Assembly (NCBI RefSeq): GCF_052857255.1
Contig: NC_135506.1
Span: 78,786,324-78,850,323, forward strand
Direction of reading: 5' to 3'
DNA from: Amblyomma americanum
Taxonomy: Eukaryota > Arthropoda > Arachnida > Ixodida > Ixodidae
Length of the DNA: 64,000 nt
Positions 1-9,754 of the stretch are shown here, in pieces. Both the position numbers and the translations under genes were made by a program. The number at the start of each line of letters is the position of its first letter. The stretch's first letter is position 1. Under the pieces are notes generated by a model. The model worked only from the letters and a program-made list of their open reading frames with translations. It was not told the origin of the DNA and ran no database searches.

Positions 1-83
1 TAAAATACCTAGGGGTCATTCATGACAACAAACTCACCTGGCGACCTCACATTGACCATGTCGCGGCGAAAGGGGCTCGTGCC

Positions 84-926
84 GTGGGCATGTTACGGAG
101 ATTATGTCATCACCGGTACGGCATGCGCAGAGATGCGCTATTAATGATCTACATAATGTATGTCAGGCCAATTTTAGAATTTGGGTCAGTGTTGTTTTCA
201 GGCTCAGCTACATATAAACTTTGCCCTCTCGTCCTTTTAGAGAGGGAAGCACTTCGCATGTGCCTCGGTCTTCCAAAATTTGTGGCTATCAATGTGCTGT
301 ACCTTGAAGCCCGCATTCCGTCTCTCTTATCACGACTTCAATTTTTAACTGTGCAAACTTACCTCAGGATCTATGAATCCCATTTCCACCGTTCCCAAAG
401 CATTTTCTGTTCTCAGGCGACCTCCTTTTTTGGTGTCCCCTGGTCTCGTTTCAATTCCCCTCAGGTAGTGTTTGTGCAAGGATTACTTCAGCCTTTAGAT
501 GTAAACATTTATGATATCCTTCCTGCGCTTCGGAATGGGCCCACTATCCACATTGTTTTCGACGACATATTCCCAAAAAATGCAAAACTTTTGCCACCGA
601 CTATTCTAAATGGTCTTCTAGAAGATCATCTGAGGACCCTACCTACAGATATAGCAATAGCCACTGATGCATCGCAATGCAATGAAAAAGCAGGTGTGGG
701 AATATTGTGCTCAAATTTAGACTGGTCCTTTTCTCTGCGCCTTCCAGATTTCACCCCTATTTTTCAAGCAGAGTTTCTAGCAGTTGTACTTGCTCTACGC
801 AAGCTATGCCCCTCTATTACAGCAGTTGCAGTAATTACTGATTTTTATCTTTGTGTTCGTCCCTCGCTGCACAGGTTGACGGTCCCATTTTATCAACTTT
901 CTTATCCCTACTTCATCCGCATTTGA
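84..926 (+). pseudogene. LINE A1 ORF2 fragment: RT thumb and N-terminal RNase H
   Basis: This 280-residue open frame is the middle of a LINE polyprotein that would copy element RNA into DNA at a nicked target. It begins downstream of the RT catalytic box. Residues about 1-80 match the region after the RT palm of I-like LINEs (YVRPILEFGSVLFSG, LEREALRMCLGLPK). An RNase H core follows, with the first acidic residue in IATDAS near base 660 and the second in FQAEFLAVVLAL. The third acidic position is in VITDF, after which the frame is lost. The rest of RNase H continues in another frame from about 851. Homology between the two frames and the minus-strand A2 element shows this is one broken gene, not two. 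Confidence 0.85.
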
Positions 927-1486
927 GCCTTGTTCATTTAGTATGGGTTCCCGGCCACAGCAGTGTGACAGTAAATGAGATTGCTGATAATCTCGCAAAG
1001 GCTTCCCTCAGCTGCCCCGTGTTGCCAATCATCCCGGCTACAGCCTACATTACAGCATCTAGATTTCGGCGACGTGCGTTTTTAAGCACGCAAGACACAC
1101 CACTTTTAAAATCGGCGGATTATGAGCACCTTAAATATTATTGGAACAGGAAAATTTGTTGCTCACGGCAGCTTGAAGTATCATTGACGAGGCTGCGCTG
1201 CCGCATCCCTCCTCTAAATTTCTATTTACACAAGTTGGGTTTGGCGATCTCTCCCCTTTGTGCATTTTGCCGTGAGCCAGAATCTATTGAACATTTTTGG
1301 CTGTATTGTCGCCGATTCAACTCACTGAGAAAAAGGTTGCTGGAGGAGCCCTTGCAGCATCTTGGCCTTAGTTTGAGCAGCCCGCTCTTGCTATCATTTG
1401 GCGCCACCACATTTGGGTTCAGCCACAGATCTGTTTGCACCGCTGTTCAAAATTTCCTGATAGAATCTCACCGACTGCCTTGCTAA
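851..1486 (+). pseudogene. LINE A1 ORF2 fragment: C-terminal RNase H and Cys/His tail
   Basis: This is the continuation of the preceding ORF after a frameshift. It holds the last part of RNase H (VWVPGHSSVTVNEIADNLAK, with the conserved H and a D near the end) and a C-terminal C-x2-C-x7-H-x4-C motif (CAFCREPESIEHFWLYC, about 1258-1308). That motif is typical of RNase H-bearing LINEs. It ends at a natural stop just before the 3' UTR. The open frame has no credible start codon of its own because it begins inside RNase H. Confidence 0.85.
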
Positions 1487-1753
1487 GTGTTCCAACCTTT
1501 TCTTTTCTATCAATTATTACATTTTGACTAAATCATAATTATTTAATTGCTCTCTTTATTATTATTCTTAAAATTTTAAAATCAAAACATTCATTCCTTT
1601 CCTGTTCATGACAAAAAATTCACCGGTGTTGCGCTCCCACGTGCTTTTACTTTTTGTTAACTGCGTTCAGGTGAATAGCCACCCGATTCTTGGCCGATCC
1701 CCCAGTGTGGGTATGTGCCATCTTTTGATAGGCTAACAACAACAACAACAACA

Positions 1754-1996
1754 TACCCACTTCTTCAATCACTACACTTCACTTCTTCTCAGCATTTCAA
1801 CACACAGCCGGTCAGAACGGTTTCCTCTTCACTCCGCCGCGTCGGCTCAAGCTTTAACCTTGAATAAAGGCGCATCTAGTGAATAAACTCTTCCGATGCT
1901 GAAGTCTCCGCGCTTTCGCTACATATATCCTGGCCCAACAGATCTAGGTCATCAGCAATTTTTGCTTACGACCTCCACACGAAAACTCAACCGTAA
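1754..1996. other. Unassigned spacer with polyA-signal-like motifs
   Basis: No gene is visible. Two AATAAA motifs (about 1864 and 1883) lie in a stretch that could be LTR- or UTR-like. A segment near 1965 (TTTTTGCTTACGAC) recurs near 2738, so part of it belongs to a dispersed repeat. Confidence 0.3.
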
Positions 1997-2247
1997 TCGA
2001 ATCCGACCGCGGCGGCAGCCTATCGATGGAGGCGAAACGCAAAGGCTCCCGTCTTCTGTGCGATATCAGTGGACGTTAAAGATACCCAGGTGGTCGGAAT
2101 TATTTCGGAGCCCGCCACTATGGCACCTCTTCCTTTCTTCTTTCACTCCCTCATTCATCCCTTCCCTTACGGCGCTGTTCAGGTGTCCGCTGATATGTGA
2201 GACAAATACTGCGCCATTTCCTCCCCCCCCCAAAAAAAAAAAAATTA
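1997..2247 (+). mobile_element. Ruka-like SINE, 5'-truncated
   Basis: The SINE body and tail are present but the Pol III A box is missing; the copy starts within the B box region (TCGAATCCGACCGCGG). The body keeps the GTCAGTG(G)ACGTTAAAGAT, CCAGGTGGTCG and GCGCCATTTCC landmarks and ends in an A-rich tract near 2230-2247. It is diverged from the younger copies and carries a body variant (GATGGAGGCGAAACGC) shared with the type 2 SINE. Confidence 0.85.
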
Positions 2248-2831
2248 ATTTATTCTTTACAGCAAAACAGACAGAAGAAAAAGAACGTGCTTCGCATTGT
2301 ATGCAGGCGCCGTTATCATACGTTATGCAGTTTGCACTTCAAGCGAGGGCTTCGAATGACGTCAACCCCTTTCGAAGCAGCTGCAAACCTGTTTACCAGA
2401 AGGCTTCGGAGGGTGTTCCTATTGTCACATGTGCTTTATTATCCATCATGTGGCTTTGATGCTTTTTTCTTGTTTTTTTAATGAAAACGAGTACTGAGTG
2501 GTATGTCTAATCTTGATTTTAAAGGAGACTTACCCTTTATTTATATTTTATTTTTAAAATTTATTTTTATTTACTTTATATATTTTATTTTTAATTTTGG
2601 TATATATATTTTTGTTTATTTTTTGTATCTACCTATTTATGTTTTATATTACCACTGCTTTATGATCAGTATGACATACGATTTCTACGCGGTTGAGTGC
2701 TTTTCCACTCGTAGTAGCATTCAACTTTTAGCCTGGCGTTTTTTGCTTACGACGCCGACGACACGAAAATTTCCTTCGATGATAGAGGTATACAGCTTCG
2801 CTGTAAACAGATCCCCCGGTGGTAGAAATTA
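2248..2831. repeat. AT-rich tract and unassigned repeat
   Basis: Bases about 2520-2660 are low-complexity T/A-rich DNA (TTTATTTTTAT-like). Open frames over it encode only F/I/Y-rich strings and I reject them as genes. Near 2738-2812 is a second copy of the GCTTACGAC repeat seen near 1965, followed by GGTATACAGCTTCGCTGTA. Nothing else is recognised. Confidence 0.5.
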
Positions 2832-2975
2832 ATCCGGTTGCCTCCACTACGGCATGCATTGCATCCTTTATCCTATCACTTCCTTCTTCATCCAATTCTT
2901 ACGGCGCTTTTCGTCTGTACACCGAGATGTGAGACCGATACTGCGCCATTTCCTTCCTCAAACACCAACTTTCAG
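2832..2975 (+). mobile_element. Ruka-like SINE, 3' half
   Basis: A diverged SINE fragment starts at CCTCCACTACGGC and runs through the landmark GAGACCGATACTGCGCCATT. The tRNA-like head is absent. It lies immediately upstream of LINE C. Confidence 0.75.
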
Positions 2976-3086
2976 TTTCTGTGGTTTTTTTTAGCTCTCT
3001 GCTCCTTTGGACGCTGGGCCTAAGGCTGCGCGGCGCTGCGGGGTCTCCCCATAGAGGCCACAGACACCGTGAACTAGCGAAGGCCT

Positions 3087-4560
3087 GTGTTCGGCGGTGA
3101 CAATGAACAACGCAGGGCAGGCGGCTCACGCTCACGATCACGGAGACGAACGCCATCCAGAGCAAGGTCGTCCAGCACCATTCGGCGAATGCAGGCCGAG
3201 ATCGCTGTCCTGCGGGACACGGTGAGGTGCCTGACGGCGGCGCTCATCACCACCTCGGAGAACCTCGAGTCCGTCATCGGGACCTTGGACGTGCCGCCGG
3301 CGGACCCACGCGTTCTAGCTTTGAGAGACGCCATGGCGCTCGCTCACCAGACGCAGAACTCCATGGCGGCTCCCTCCCCGCCATTTCTGGCCACCCCTGC
3401 GCTTTCTGCCGCCTATGCTACACCTGGGAAACCGGCTGTGATGCCCTCTCCCCCTGATGCTGCTGCTGCGGGCTCCCCGCGGACAACTGCAGCCGAGGGA
3501 GCATGTGCACCCTGATGGACGAGCCTGTTCTCAGGAAACGGCGACGCTCAACGGGGTCCGAGGAGGAGAGAGACTCGGAAACCAAAAGGCACATTGCGGT
3601 GGCCAAGCGGGAAGCTCGAAGCCCCCCCCCCCTCCCCCACCATCACTGTTCCCTTTCCCTCCAAACTCGAACGAGCAGGGCCTGCCCAGCACAAGCCCCA
3701 TGGAGACCACCTCCAGCCTTCTGCTGGTGCTGCTGCTGTTGCTCCTGGGGCGACGGCGTCCGGAAGAAAGCCGGGTGCGACCTCACCAAATCCCGCCGCG
3801 CGAGATCAAGCTGCGGCTGGGGCTTCGTCTGCTGGCAGCGAGCGCGCCCAACACCGCGGCGCGCCGCAGCAATGCGCCGGCGAACGGGGGCATCGCCTTC
3901 ACCAGGGAACAGGGCTGGGAGTTGGCCGAGGAGATCAGATCCCGCCCGGGCGTCCTCGCCGTCCGAGCAAATATGCGGCGGAATGTGGTAGCAGTGGACG
4001 CGGGCAGCAGCGGTGCTCTCCAGGCTCTGCTAGCCACAGCCATCATCCACGGCGTGCCTGTCTGCGCCAAGGAGCCTCCTCCTCGGAACCAAAAATCCGG
4101 CCTGGTCTTCGGTGTGGACAGGCACAGGACGGCGGAGGAGCTGCTAGCGGCGGCGGAGTCAACAGTGCCGATGGTGTCGGCGTCTCTCTCAGGCAGCACA
4201 CTCGCTGTCCGTTTTGCGGCGCCGACACCCCTGGTATTCATCACTATATTCAAGCGTAGGCTCGCGGTCCGCCCCTGCCGTCCCGGCCGCTTCAGTGTGC
4301 CAAGTGCGCCAGCCTGGGGCATGCCACTGAGGAGTGCCGTGCTCCTGCCCGATACACGCGCTGCGGCGGGCCGCACGAGCTTGGTACCTGCGCTAGCAAG
4401 CCCCGCTGCATTAACCGCGTGGGACGGTACGCAGCCATTTCCCCAGCGTGCCCGCACTGGAAGCGAGAGCCTCACGTCGCCACTTTAAAGGCCAAATACA
4501 TGGTACCGATGTCCAGGCGGGTTGTCCGAGCCGTCGTCCAGGCTGAAACAGCGGCTCCAA
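3087..4560 (+). pseudogene. LINE C ORF1 (gag-like zinc-knuckle protein), frameshifted
   Basis: The likely role is a nucleic-acid chaperone binding element RNA. The N-terminal part (frame from 3087) is Arg/Ser-rich and then has a coiled-coil-like stretch (IRRMQAEIAVLRDTVRCLTA). The middle part reads in another frame (about 3780-4280, including VDRHRTAEELLAAAESTVPM). The C-terminal part shifts again near 4280 and holds a good zinc knuckle CAKCASLGHATEEC (CX2CX4HX4C, from 4296). Two degenerate knuckles follow: in one the first Cys reads Tyr (YTRCGGPHELGTC), and the other is around CINRVGRYAAISPACPHW. At least two frameshifts are needed to join the pieces. The arrangement of coiled coil plus three knuckles is characteristic of I/R1/Jockey-group ORF1 proteins. 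Confidence 0.75.
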
Positions 4561-4869
4561 CGCAGTAACATCAGCAGACGCCGCGAGCGCTTTCTTATGC
4601 GCAGGCCGTCAGGTGAACACCTCAGCAGCAGCAGCCACCGAAGCAACGACAGCGCCGGCAGCGGCAGCGGCGATCCGGTTGCCCGGCGTGCCGTGCAGCG
4701 CGGCCCGAGCCTTCGGACGCTTCTCATGGTCAGCCCCTTGATGCACGAGACACGGAGATCACGCGCATAAAGCTGGCGTTGCGCGCCCTCAGCGCACTTT
4801 TCCCAGAGGGCACCGATGGACAACGGGCTTCCCTAGAAGCAGCGGATGCTCCCGCACAGTTAAGCTAGC

Positions 4870-5927
4870 ATGACGGCTAGCCGCTGGACTCCCTCCTGCA
4901 TACCATCCATCCTGCACTGGAACGTCTTCTCACTTGCGGCGCGGTACACCGACATGCGAGTTCACATCTCACAGGATTCGCCGGAAGTTATCGCGCTGCA
5001 GGAGACGTATACGTACAGTCGGGGACAAAAGTCTGTGGACCACGTGTTCCACAAACGAAGCCGATAGTCGTGCTATTATCCGGCAGCTGGAGACCATATT
5101 TGTGGAGGTGAAACTAAAAACTTGTCGTTTTAGCTTCGTAATTGTGGTCTCCAACTGCCGGCTAATAGCAGAGCTATCGGCTTCGTTTGTGGAACGCGTT
5201 GTCCAGAGACTTTTGTCCCCGACTGTATGTTCACATGACGGGGAGCCCCAGATGCGGCTACATCGCTCAATTGCCTACCACTCCGCCACCACGTGCGAGG
5301 AACCCACCTGTGCCGCAGTGCCCTGTTGTGTCACATCTCATCGCCCCGGGAAATCAAGGTGCGCGATATATGTGCGGCGGGACGTCCAGCACACCGTCGT
5401 CGGCTCGGCGGCGGCGATATCTGACGCACAGAAGTGCGTGGAGGTGTCAGTGCGCGTCGGTGGTGTTGACACGTCGGTGGCCAGTGTTTATGTGCGTCCA
5501 GCTGTCGCGTGGAACGCGCTGTGTTTTCGTGCTGTGTCTTCCTGCTGTGCCCCGCGCCAAATCATCAGTGGTGATTTTAATGCCCACCATAGTGCGTGGG
5601 GCAGTGCGGCGCCACTCCGCGCGTGGAGAGGACCTGCACGACGCAGCAACGCAGCTCGGACTGACCCCGTTGAACACCGGCGAGCCCACATTTCGACGAC
5701 GCGGAACAACCAGCTCCTGCATCGACGCTGCTTTCGCATCAAGAGGCATCAAGGCGACATGGCGCCGATCACCATCTCTCTTTGGCTCGGATCATTACTC
5801 CATCCTAATTGAACCCACTGCGTTGGAGGCGCGCCCCAAACGTGCCTACTCCATTACCAACTGGAGTGCGTTCAGGCGGGCGGTCGACGAGGCGCGGCCA
5901 CTGGCGCAGATTTCTTTTCAAGTCTAG
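4870..5927 (+). pseudogene. LINE C ORF2 endonuclease (APE-type), interrupted by MITE
   Basis: The domain would nick genomic DNA to prime reverse transcription. The start at 4870 leads into LHWNVFSLAARYTDMR, with the conserved N of the endonuclease, and VIALQETYT, with the metal-binding E. A 210-bp MITE then interrupts it; without the MITE the frame would continue into YVHMTGSPRCG. Further motifs are GDFNAHHSAWGSA (near 5570, one frame) and DAAFASRG...GSDHYSILIEP (near 5720-5812, another frame), so at least one frameshift is present besides the insertion. The order N, E, GDFNAHH, SDH fits APE endonucleases of LINEs. Confidence 0.8.
5016..5225. mobile_element. Palindromic Tc1/mariner-like MITE, 210 bp, TA target duplication
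   Basis: The insert begins CAGTCGGGGACAAAAGTCT and ends with the reverse complement AGACTTTTGTCCCCGACTG. The two arms are inverted copies of each other over roughly 100 bp each, so the whole element can fold into one long hairpin. It is flanked by TA dinucleotides at 5014-5015 and 5226-5227, the target duplication of the Tc1/mariner superfamily. No ORF of its own. It lies inside the LINE C endonuclease, so it is younger than that LINE insertion. Confidence 0.9.
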
Positions 5928-6063
5928 TTCAAAGCGCTGTCGCAGCCACCCAACGAGCAGAGGAAATGGCAGGGCACCCCACACCTGATATGAAGCTGCT
6001 CAATCTGCGCGAGAAGAGAGATCGCGCAGAGCGACGGGCGCGACGGACTGACAGAGCCGCCAA

Positions 6064-7566
6064 ATGGACTGTCTAGAACCGCTTGGACGCCGAAGCGCCC
6101 GCCACGCCAACAAGCTATACCGCCGGCAGTGGGCTTCACTATGCCAAAGGATGGAGGAAGATGTCAGCTCGCGGAGGCTGTTTGACACCCTGCAACGCAT
6201 CACCGAACCAGAGGCAAACCGTCAACTGCTGGCCGCCCTCGCAATCTCCAGCGGGCTCAGCTTTGTAGAGTTGGTAGAGCGGTTTGCCGATCGATTCGTG
6301 CGGCCCAGCCCCGCAAACGCAGCTAACATTGCTGTTCTTGAGAGCCCCAGAAGCGACGCCAGTCCCTCGCCCGTCGCCTCGGAAGGTCCATGTAATGCGC
6401 CGTTCACCGCGGCGGAACTGAACAATGCGCTGCAGCGCTGCCGCCGCCGCTCGGCGCCCGGACCGGACGGGGTGACATACCAGATGCTGCGAAACCTGGA
6501 TGCGCAGCAACGACAGATCTTCCAGCAGCAGATAAATCTGGCGTGGGAAAGCGGGGAGCTACCGGAGGATTGGCGAACCGCGGTCGTTTGTCCCATCCGA
6601 AAGGCAGTGCGCCCACTTACGGAGCTGAGCGGATACCGGCCAGTGGCATTAACATCGGCGGCAGGTACGCTCATGGAGCATATGGCGTTGCAGCGTCTGA
6701 ACGAGCGGGCTGTGGAGGCTGATTTGTTTGACGAGCAACAGATCGGTTTCCGTGGGATGCGGTGCACGGCTGATTCTATATCGGACGTTGTTACAGCGCT
6801 GGAGCATGCCAGAGCGGCAGACCAGGTTGCGCTGCTGCTACTACTGGACGTCTCGGGCGCTTTTGACAACGTTCACCGCACACCAATTCTCGCGGTGCTT
6901 GAGGGGGCCAGTGTGAACGGGCGCCTTTTGCGATACGTTCATGGCTTCCCGAGCGGGCGCACCATGAGCGTACGAGTAGGGGGTAAGCTCTACAAGTCTC
7001 GCCCGGTGGACGTGTGCGTGACGCAGGGTTCTGTCTTATCACCATTTCAGTTTAATGTGGCCATGTCGGTGGTGCCGGCCTCCCTCCCCGCGAGCGGCCG
7101 ACACCATGTGTACATGTCCATATGTGCAGACAACATAGATCTGTGGTGCCGGGGAGCGCCGGTCGAGGCGTTCCGCGTGCGGGGGTGCCTTCAGGGAGCC
7201 CTGACCGCAATCGACGCCAGCTTGCGCGGCCTTGGTCTGTCGCTGAGCGCGGACAAATCGGTGGCCATGGCTTGCGTTTCGCGCTCGCGCGCGCACCTTG
7301 CGCCACTGTCATTGGACGAGACTCCGATTCCTTGGCGTAAATCGGGGCGGTACCTTGGCCTGTACATCGACTGGCGCGTTTCCTTCCGCCCCGCAGCGAC
7401 CAAAGCCTGTCTGCAGATAAACAGGATCATCGCCGCCGTGCACATGCTCACCGCTCGAGGCCAGGGCATCTCCCAGCAAGCCGCGCTGCGGCTATACAAT
7501 GCCGCAGCTTTAGGGGCGGTGCTCTTTGCGCTGCCGCTCGTCACGGTTCGCAAGCCGTGCTGGTAG
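6064..7566 (+). pseudogene. LINE C reverse transcriptase domain
   Basis: A 500-residue open frame covers most of the RT domain. Visible blocks are SAPGPDGVTYQMLR (RT block 1-2), GYRPVALTSAAGTLMEHM, IGFRGMRCTADSISDV, LLLDVSGAFDNVHR (catalytic Asp of motif A) and TQGSVLSPFQFNVAM (motif B). The motif C catalytic box, normally YADD, reads ICADNIDLW, so the second catalytic Asp is replaced by Asn and Tyr by Cys. The frame ends with a stop at 7564-7566 (KPCW*) inside the post-RT region, and homologous sequence (RVCLGLPKNAQ) follows. The enzyme is predicted to be dead. Confidence 0.88.
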
Positions 7567-7914
7567 AAACTCGAGCTCCAGCACCGCAAGTCCCTGCGCG
7601 TGTGCCTAGGCCTGCCCAAAAACGCGCAGTGCGCCGCTACGTTGGCCGAGGCAGGAGCGTGGCCACTTGAGCTGCAAGCAGCGCGCAGGGTACTGAACCA
7701 CATCGACCGGCTTCACCGCGCACCGGACGGTGGCTCGCTGCTGCAGCGTATGCGCTCGCACCCGCGCTCACGAATTGGCGCGGCGCTGCTCGAGTGTTAG
7801 CAATTGACACAAGGCCCACCCCTCTACGGCTCCTGCGCGCCCTAGCCTGCTGCCTCTGAGGTACAGCGAGAGATCGTCGGCATTGCTAGAAAGCGGAGCA
7901 CACCCCTCTGTGCT

Positions 7915-8262
7915 GTGCAGCAGCTGGCCAGAGCCATCATACACGAGGAGCTGCAGGACCATCTCCTCGTGTACACCGACGGCTCAGTGTTCCTCGACGG
8001 CTTCTCCCTTGCTGCTGCGGCTACCATCCCCGCCCTGCGATTGCACAGCCAGCAACACGCAACCTTCCTGGGCTCCTCCACCACTGCGGAGTTGAAGGGG
8101 ATCCGGCTCGGGCTGGACCTGCTGCTCACCCTCGGCCCTCCGCCGCCCAGGAGTGCTTTGCTGTGCGACTCCCGCGCCGCCCTCAACCGCCTGCAATCAA
8201 ACGGCCGCGGTACCCCACTAGTGCAGGAAATTCGCTCGCGCATCGAGTGCATCCCGCAGTGA
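7915..8262 (+). pseudogene. LINE C RNase H domain
   Basis: RNase H would degrade the RNA strand of the RNA:DNA hybrid. Catalytic-type residues are seen in order: LVYTDGSVF (D), STTAELKGIRLGLD (E) and LLCDSRAALNRL (D). The frame stops at 8260-8262, but the final RNase H element follows immediately as QWVPGHCGIAGNKDADDLAT (about 8280-8340) in a different frame. Domain order and spacing match other I-group LINEs. It is part of the same broken ORF2. Confidence 0.82.
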
Positions 8263-8505
8263 GGATGCGCCGTGCGTGCACAGTGGGTGCCCGGTCACTG
8301 CGGCATCGCCGGCAACAAAGATGCTGACGACCTCGCAACCGCTGCACACCAACTACCTGCCAGCGATCTGCCCCTTGTGCTGGAGGACGTGCGTGCGGTC
8401 ATCCACGACCATATCCGAAAGCAGCACCCCGACCCACGCATCGCATGAGGTGATCGCATCGACAGTATCACCGCCTGTCGCGCACTTACACGGTCACAAC
8501 GTGCA

Positions 8506-8820
8506 ATGATCCTCCGCGCGCGCACTGGCTGCGTGTGGCCCGGGGAACGACGGGTGCGTCACGGAATCGCAACGAGTGACGTGTGTGACGGATGCGGTGC
8601 AGTGGAAACACTAGAACACCTGCTCCTTCATTGTGCAGCGTTCGCCGATGCTCGTCGCGATATGCTAGCGGCCTATAGGGTGCAGGGCATACTAGCAGAC
8701 TCCTTCAAGACGTTATTGTGGCCGCAGGGCAGTGCGCACAGTCTTGAGCGAACTTTGGTGAGCCTCTGTGCATTCCTCGAACACACGGGATTGACGTCCC
8801 GTCTGTTCCCCGTCAGGTAG
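8506..8820 (+). pseudogene. LINE C ORF2 C-terminal Cys/His tail
   Basis: An open frame of 104 codons includes CDGCGAVETLEHLLLHC, a C-x2-C-x7-H-x4-C motif like those ending the other LINE ORF2 proteins here. ORF2 ends at the stop at 8818-8820 and the 3' UTR follows. The first codons overlap the end of the RNase H-to-tail linker. Confidence 0.78.
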
Positions 8821-9119
8821 TTATACGGAGTGACCGAACGCTGCGCGAGTTCTGCCTTGAACGATTAATAACTGGACGCCCCACTCCAGTTTTAGCCAAC
8901 ACAGTGCTGTGAGTCTGTGATATTTAATTGCTCTAAAATGAACTAATCACACGCACAACCTGGACACATTTATTATTGTGTAAATAGTTTGTACATATTA
9001 CTTCTGCCCCTATCCTTTCTTTCTGTCCCCTCACCTCTTTCATTTCATTTCTCCATTCTGCCTGCTATCCTTTATTTCTGCTGCCCCAGCTCAGGTGGTT
9101 CGGTATCGATCGATGGCAG

Positions 9120-9430
9120 TCCCGCCGCGGTGGCTCAGTGGTTAGGGCGCTCGACTAATGATTCGGAGTTCCCGGGTTCGATCCCGACCGCGGCGGCTGC
9201 GTTTTTATGGAGGAAAAACGCTAAGGCGCCCGTGTGCTGTGCGATGTCAGTGCACCCTAAAGATCCCCAGGTGGTCAAAATTATTCCGGAGCCCTCCACT
9301 ACGGTACCTATTCTTCCTTTCTTCTTTCACTCCCTCCTATATCCCTTCCCTTACGGCTCGGTTAAGGTGTCCAAAGATATGAGACAGATACTGCGCCATT
9401 TCCTTTCCCCCAAAACCAATTAATATTTTT
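9120..9430 (+). mobile_element. Full-length Ruka-like SINE in LINE C 3' UTR
   Basis: Starts with a tRNA-like head: A box TGGCTCAGTGGTTAGG, B box GGGTTCGATCCC. The standard body follows (GTGCTGTGCGATGTCAGTGC, CCAGGTGGTC, GCGCCATTTCC) and the copy ends in an ATT-rich tail. It is flanked by an exact 11-bp duplication ATCGATGGCAG at 9109-9119 and 9431-9441. The flanking DNA on both sides is LINE C 3' UTR, which appears uninterrupted in the minus-strand copy at 12168-12362. Confidence 0.95.
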
Positions 9431-9529
9431 ATCGATGGCAGATGCCGTGGCTAGCAAAAATTTTGTCGTTCCTTTTTACTATTATTTCAGTAGAAAACCG
9501 CTACCACCACCAGTTTCTCTGGTGGAGGT

Positions 9530-9625
9530 CTTCTAAATTTCGACCATGTGGGGAATTTTAACGTGCACTGACTTCGCACAGCACATATGCGCCTTTTGTG
9601 TTTCACCCGTATGCAGTGTGACTGA
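9530..9625 (-). mobile_element. Diverged SINE body fragment
   Basis: On the plus strand this reads AAATTTCGACCATGTGGGGA and TTTTAACGTGCACTGACTTCG, the reverse complement of the SINE body. Head and tail are missing. An old fragment adjoining the U6 pseudogene. Confidence 0.65.
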
Positions 9626-9654
9626 ACTCAGTGCACTGAAAAGAAAACCATTTT

Positions 9655-9731
9655 TTAGATCTCATTCTCGCAGGGGCCATGCTAATCTTCTCTTTATTAT
9701 TCAAATGTTAGTGCATGTACTTTGGAAGTAC
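9655..9731 (-). pseudogene. U6 snRNA pseudogene
   Basis: The reverse complement of this segment contains AGAGAAGATTAGCATGGCCC followed by CTGCG. This is the near-invariant core of U6 spliceosomal RNA, including the U2/U4-pairing region next to the ACAGAGA box. The 5' part (GTACTTCCAAAGTACATGCA) resembles the U6 5' stem-loop but is diverged. The ACAGAGA box itself is altered (ATAAAGAGA), and the 3' third after the core is lost. Probably a retrotransposed or decayed copy; no U6 promoter elements are evident upstream. Confidence 0.8.
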
Positions 9732-9754
9732 TCCACCATTCGGATCCACAAAAA

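Larger units (their letters stand above)
1..1753 (+). mobile_element. LINE family A1 (I-like, RNase H-bearing), 3' part
   Basis: This is the 3' portion of a non-LTR retrotransposon entering from the left edge. It carries the RT tail, an RNase H domain, a Cys/His C-terminal motif, an AT-rich 3' UTR and a terminal (AAC)n tail at about 1734-1753. A second, truncated copy of the same subfamily lies on the minus strand at 26188-27072 and shares both the CAFCREPESIEHFWLYC motif and the 3' UTR down to the (AAC)n tail. The element at 20817-26185 is a diverged relative. The reading frame is broken around 851-926, so this copy is dead. Placement in the I-like group rests on RNase H plus the Cys/His tail; the exact clade is inference. 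Confidence 0.88.
3060..9514 (+). mobile_element. LINE family C, near full length, GC-rich, inactivated
   Basis: A non-LTR retrotransposon with ORF1 (gag-like), APE endonuclease, RT, RNase H and Cys/His tail in the canonical order, followed by a 3' UTR. The 3' boundary at about 9514 is set by comparison with a truncated minus-strand copy at 12168-12362, which shares the UTR up to the ACCACCACCAGT-like end. The coding part is much more GC-rich than its flanks. A 210-bp MITE (5016-5225) interrupts the endonuclease, and a SINE (9120-9430) sits in the 3' UTR. Multiple frameshifts and stops and a mutated RT box mean it is not autonomous. The 5' end is approximate. Confidence 0.85.

Noticed and set aside
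2503..2832. Hydrophobic F/I/Y-rich ORF of 109 codons
   Set aside because: Encoded by low-complexity T/A-rich DNA; no membrane-protein family is implied.
3783..4475. Minus-strand ORF of 230 codons
   Set aside because: Shadow of GC-rich LINE C ORF1 on the opposite strand; no domain of its own.
9121..9200. tRNA gene
   Set aside because: A and B boxes are present, but the cloverleaf is not complete and the segment continues into the SINE body; it is a SINE head.
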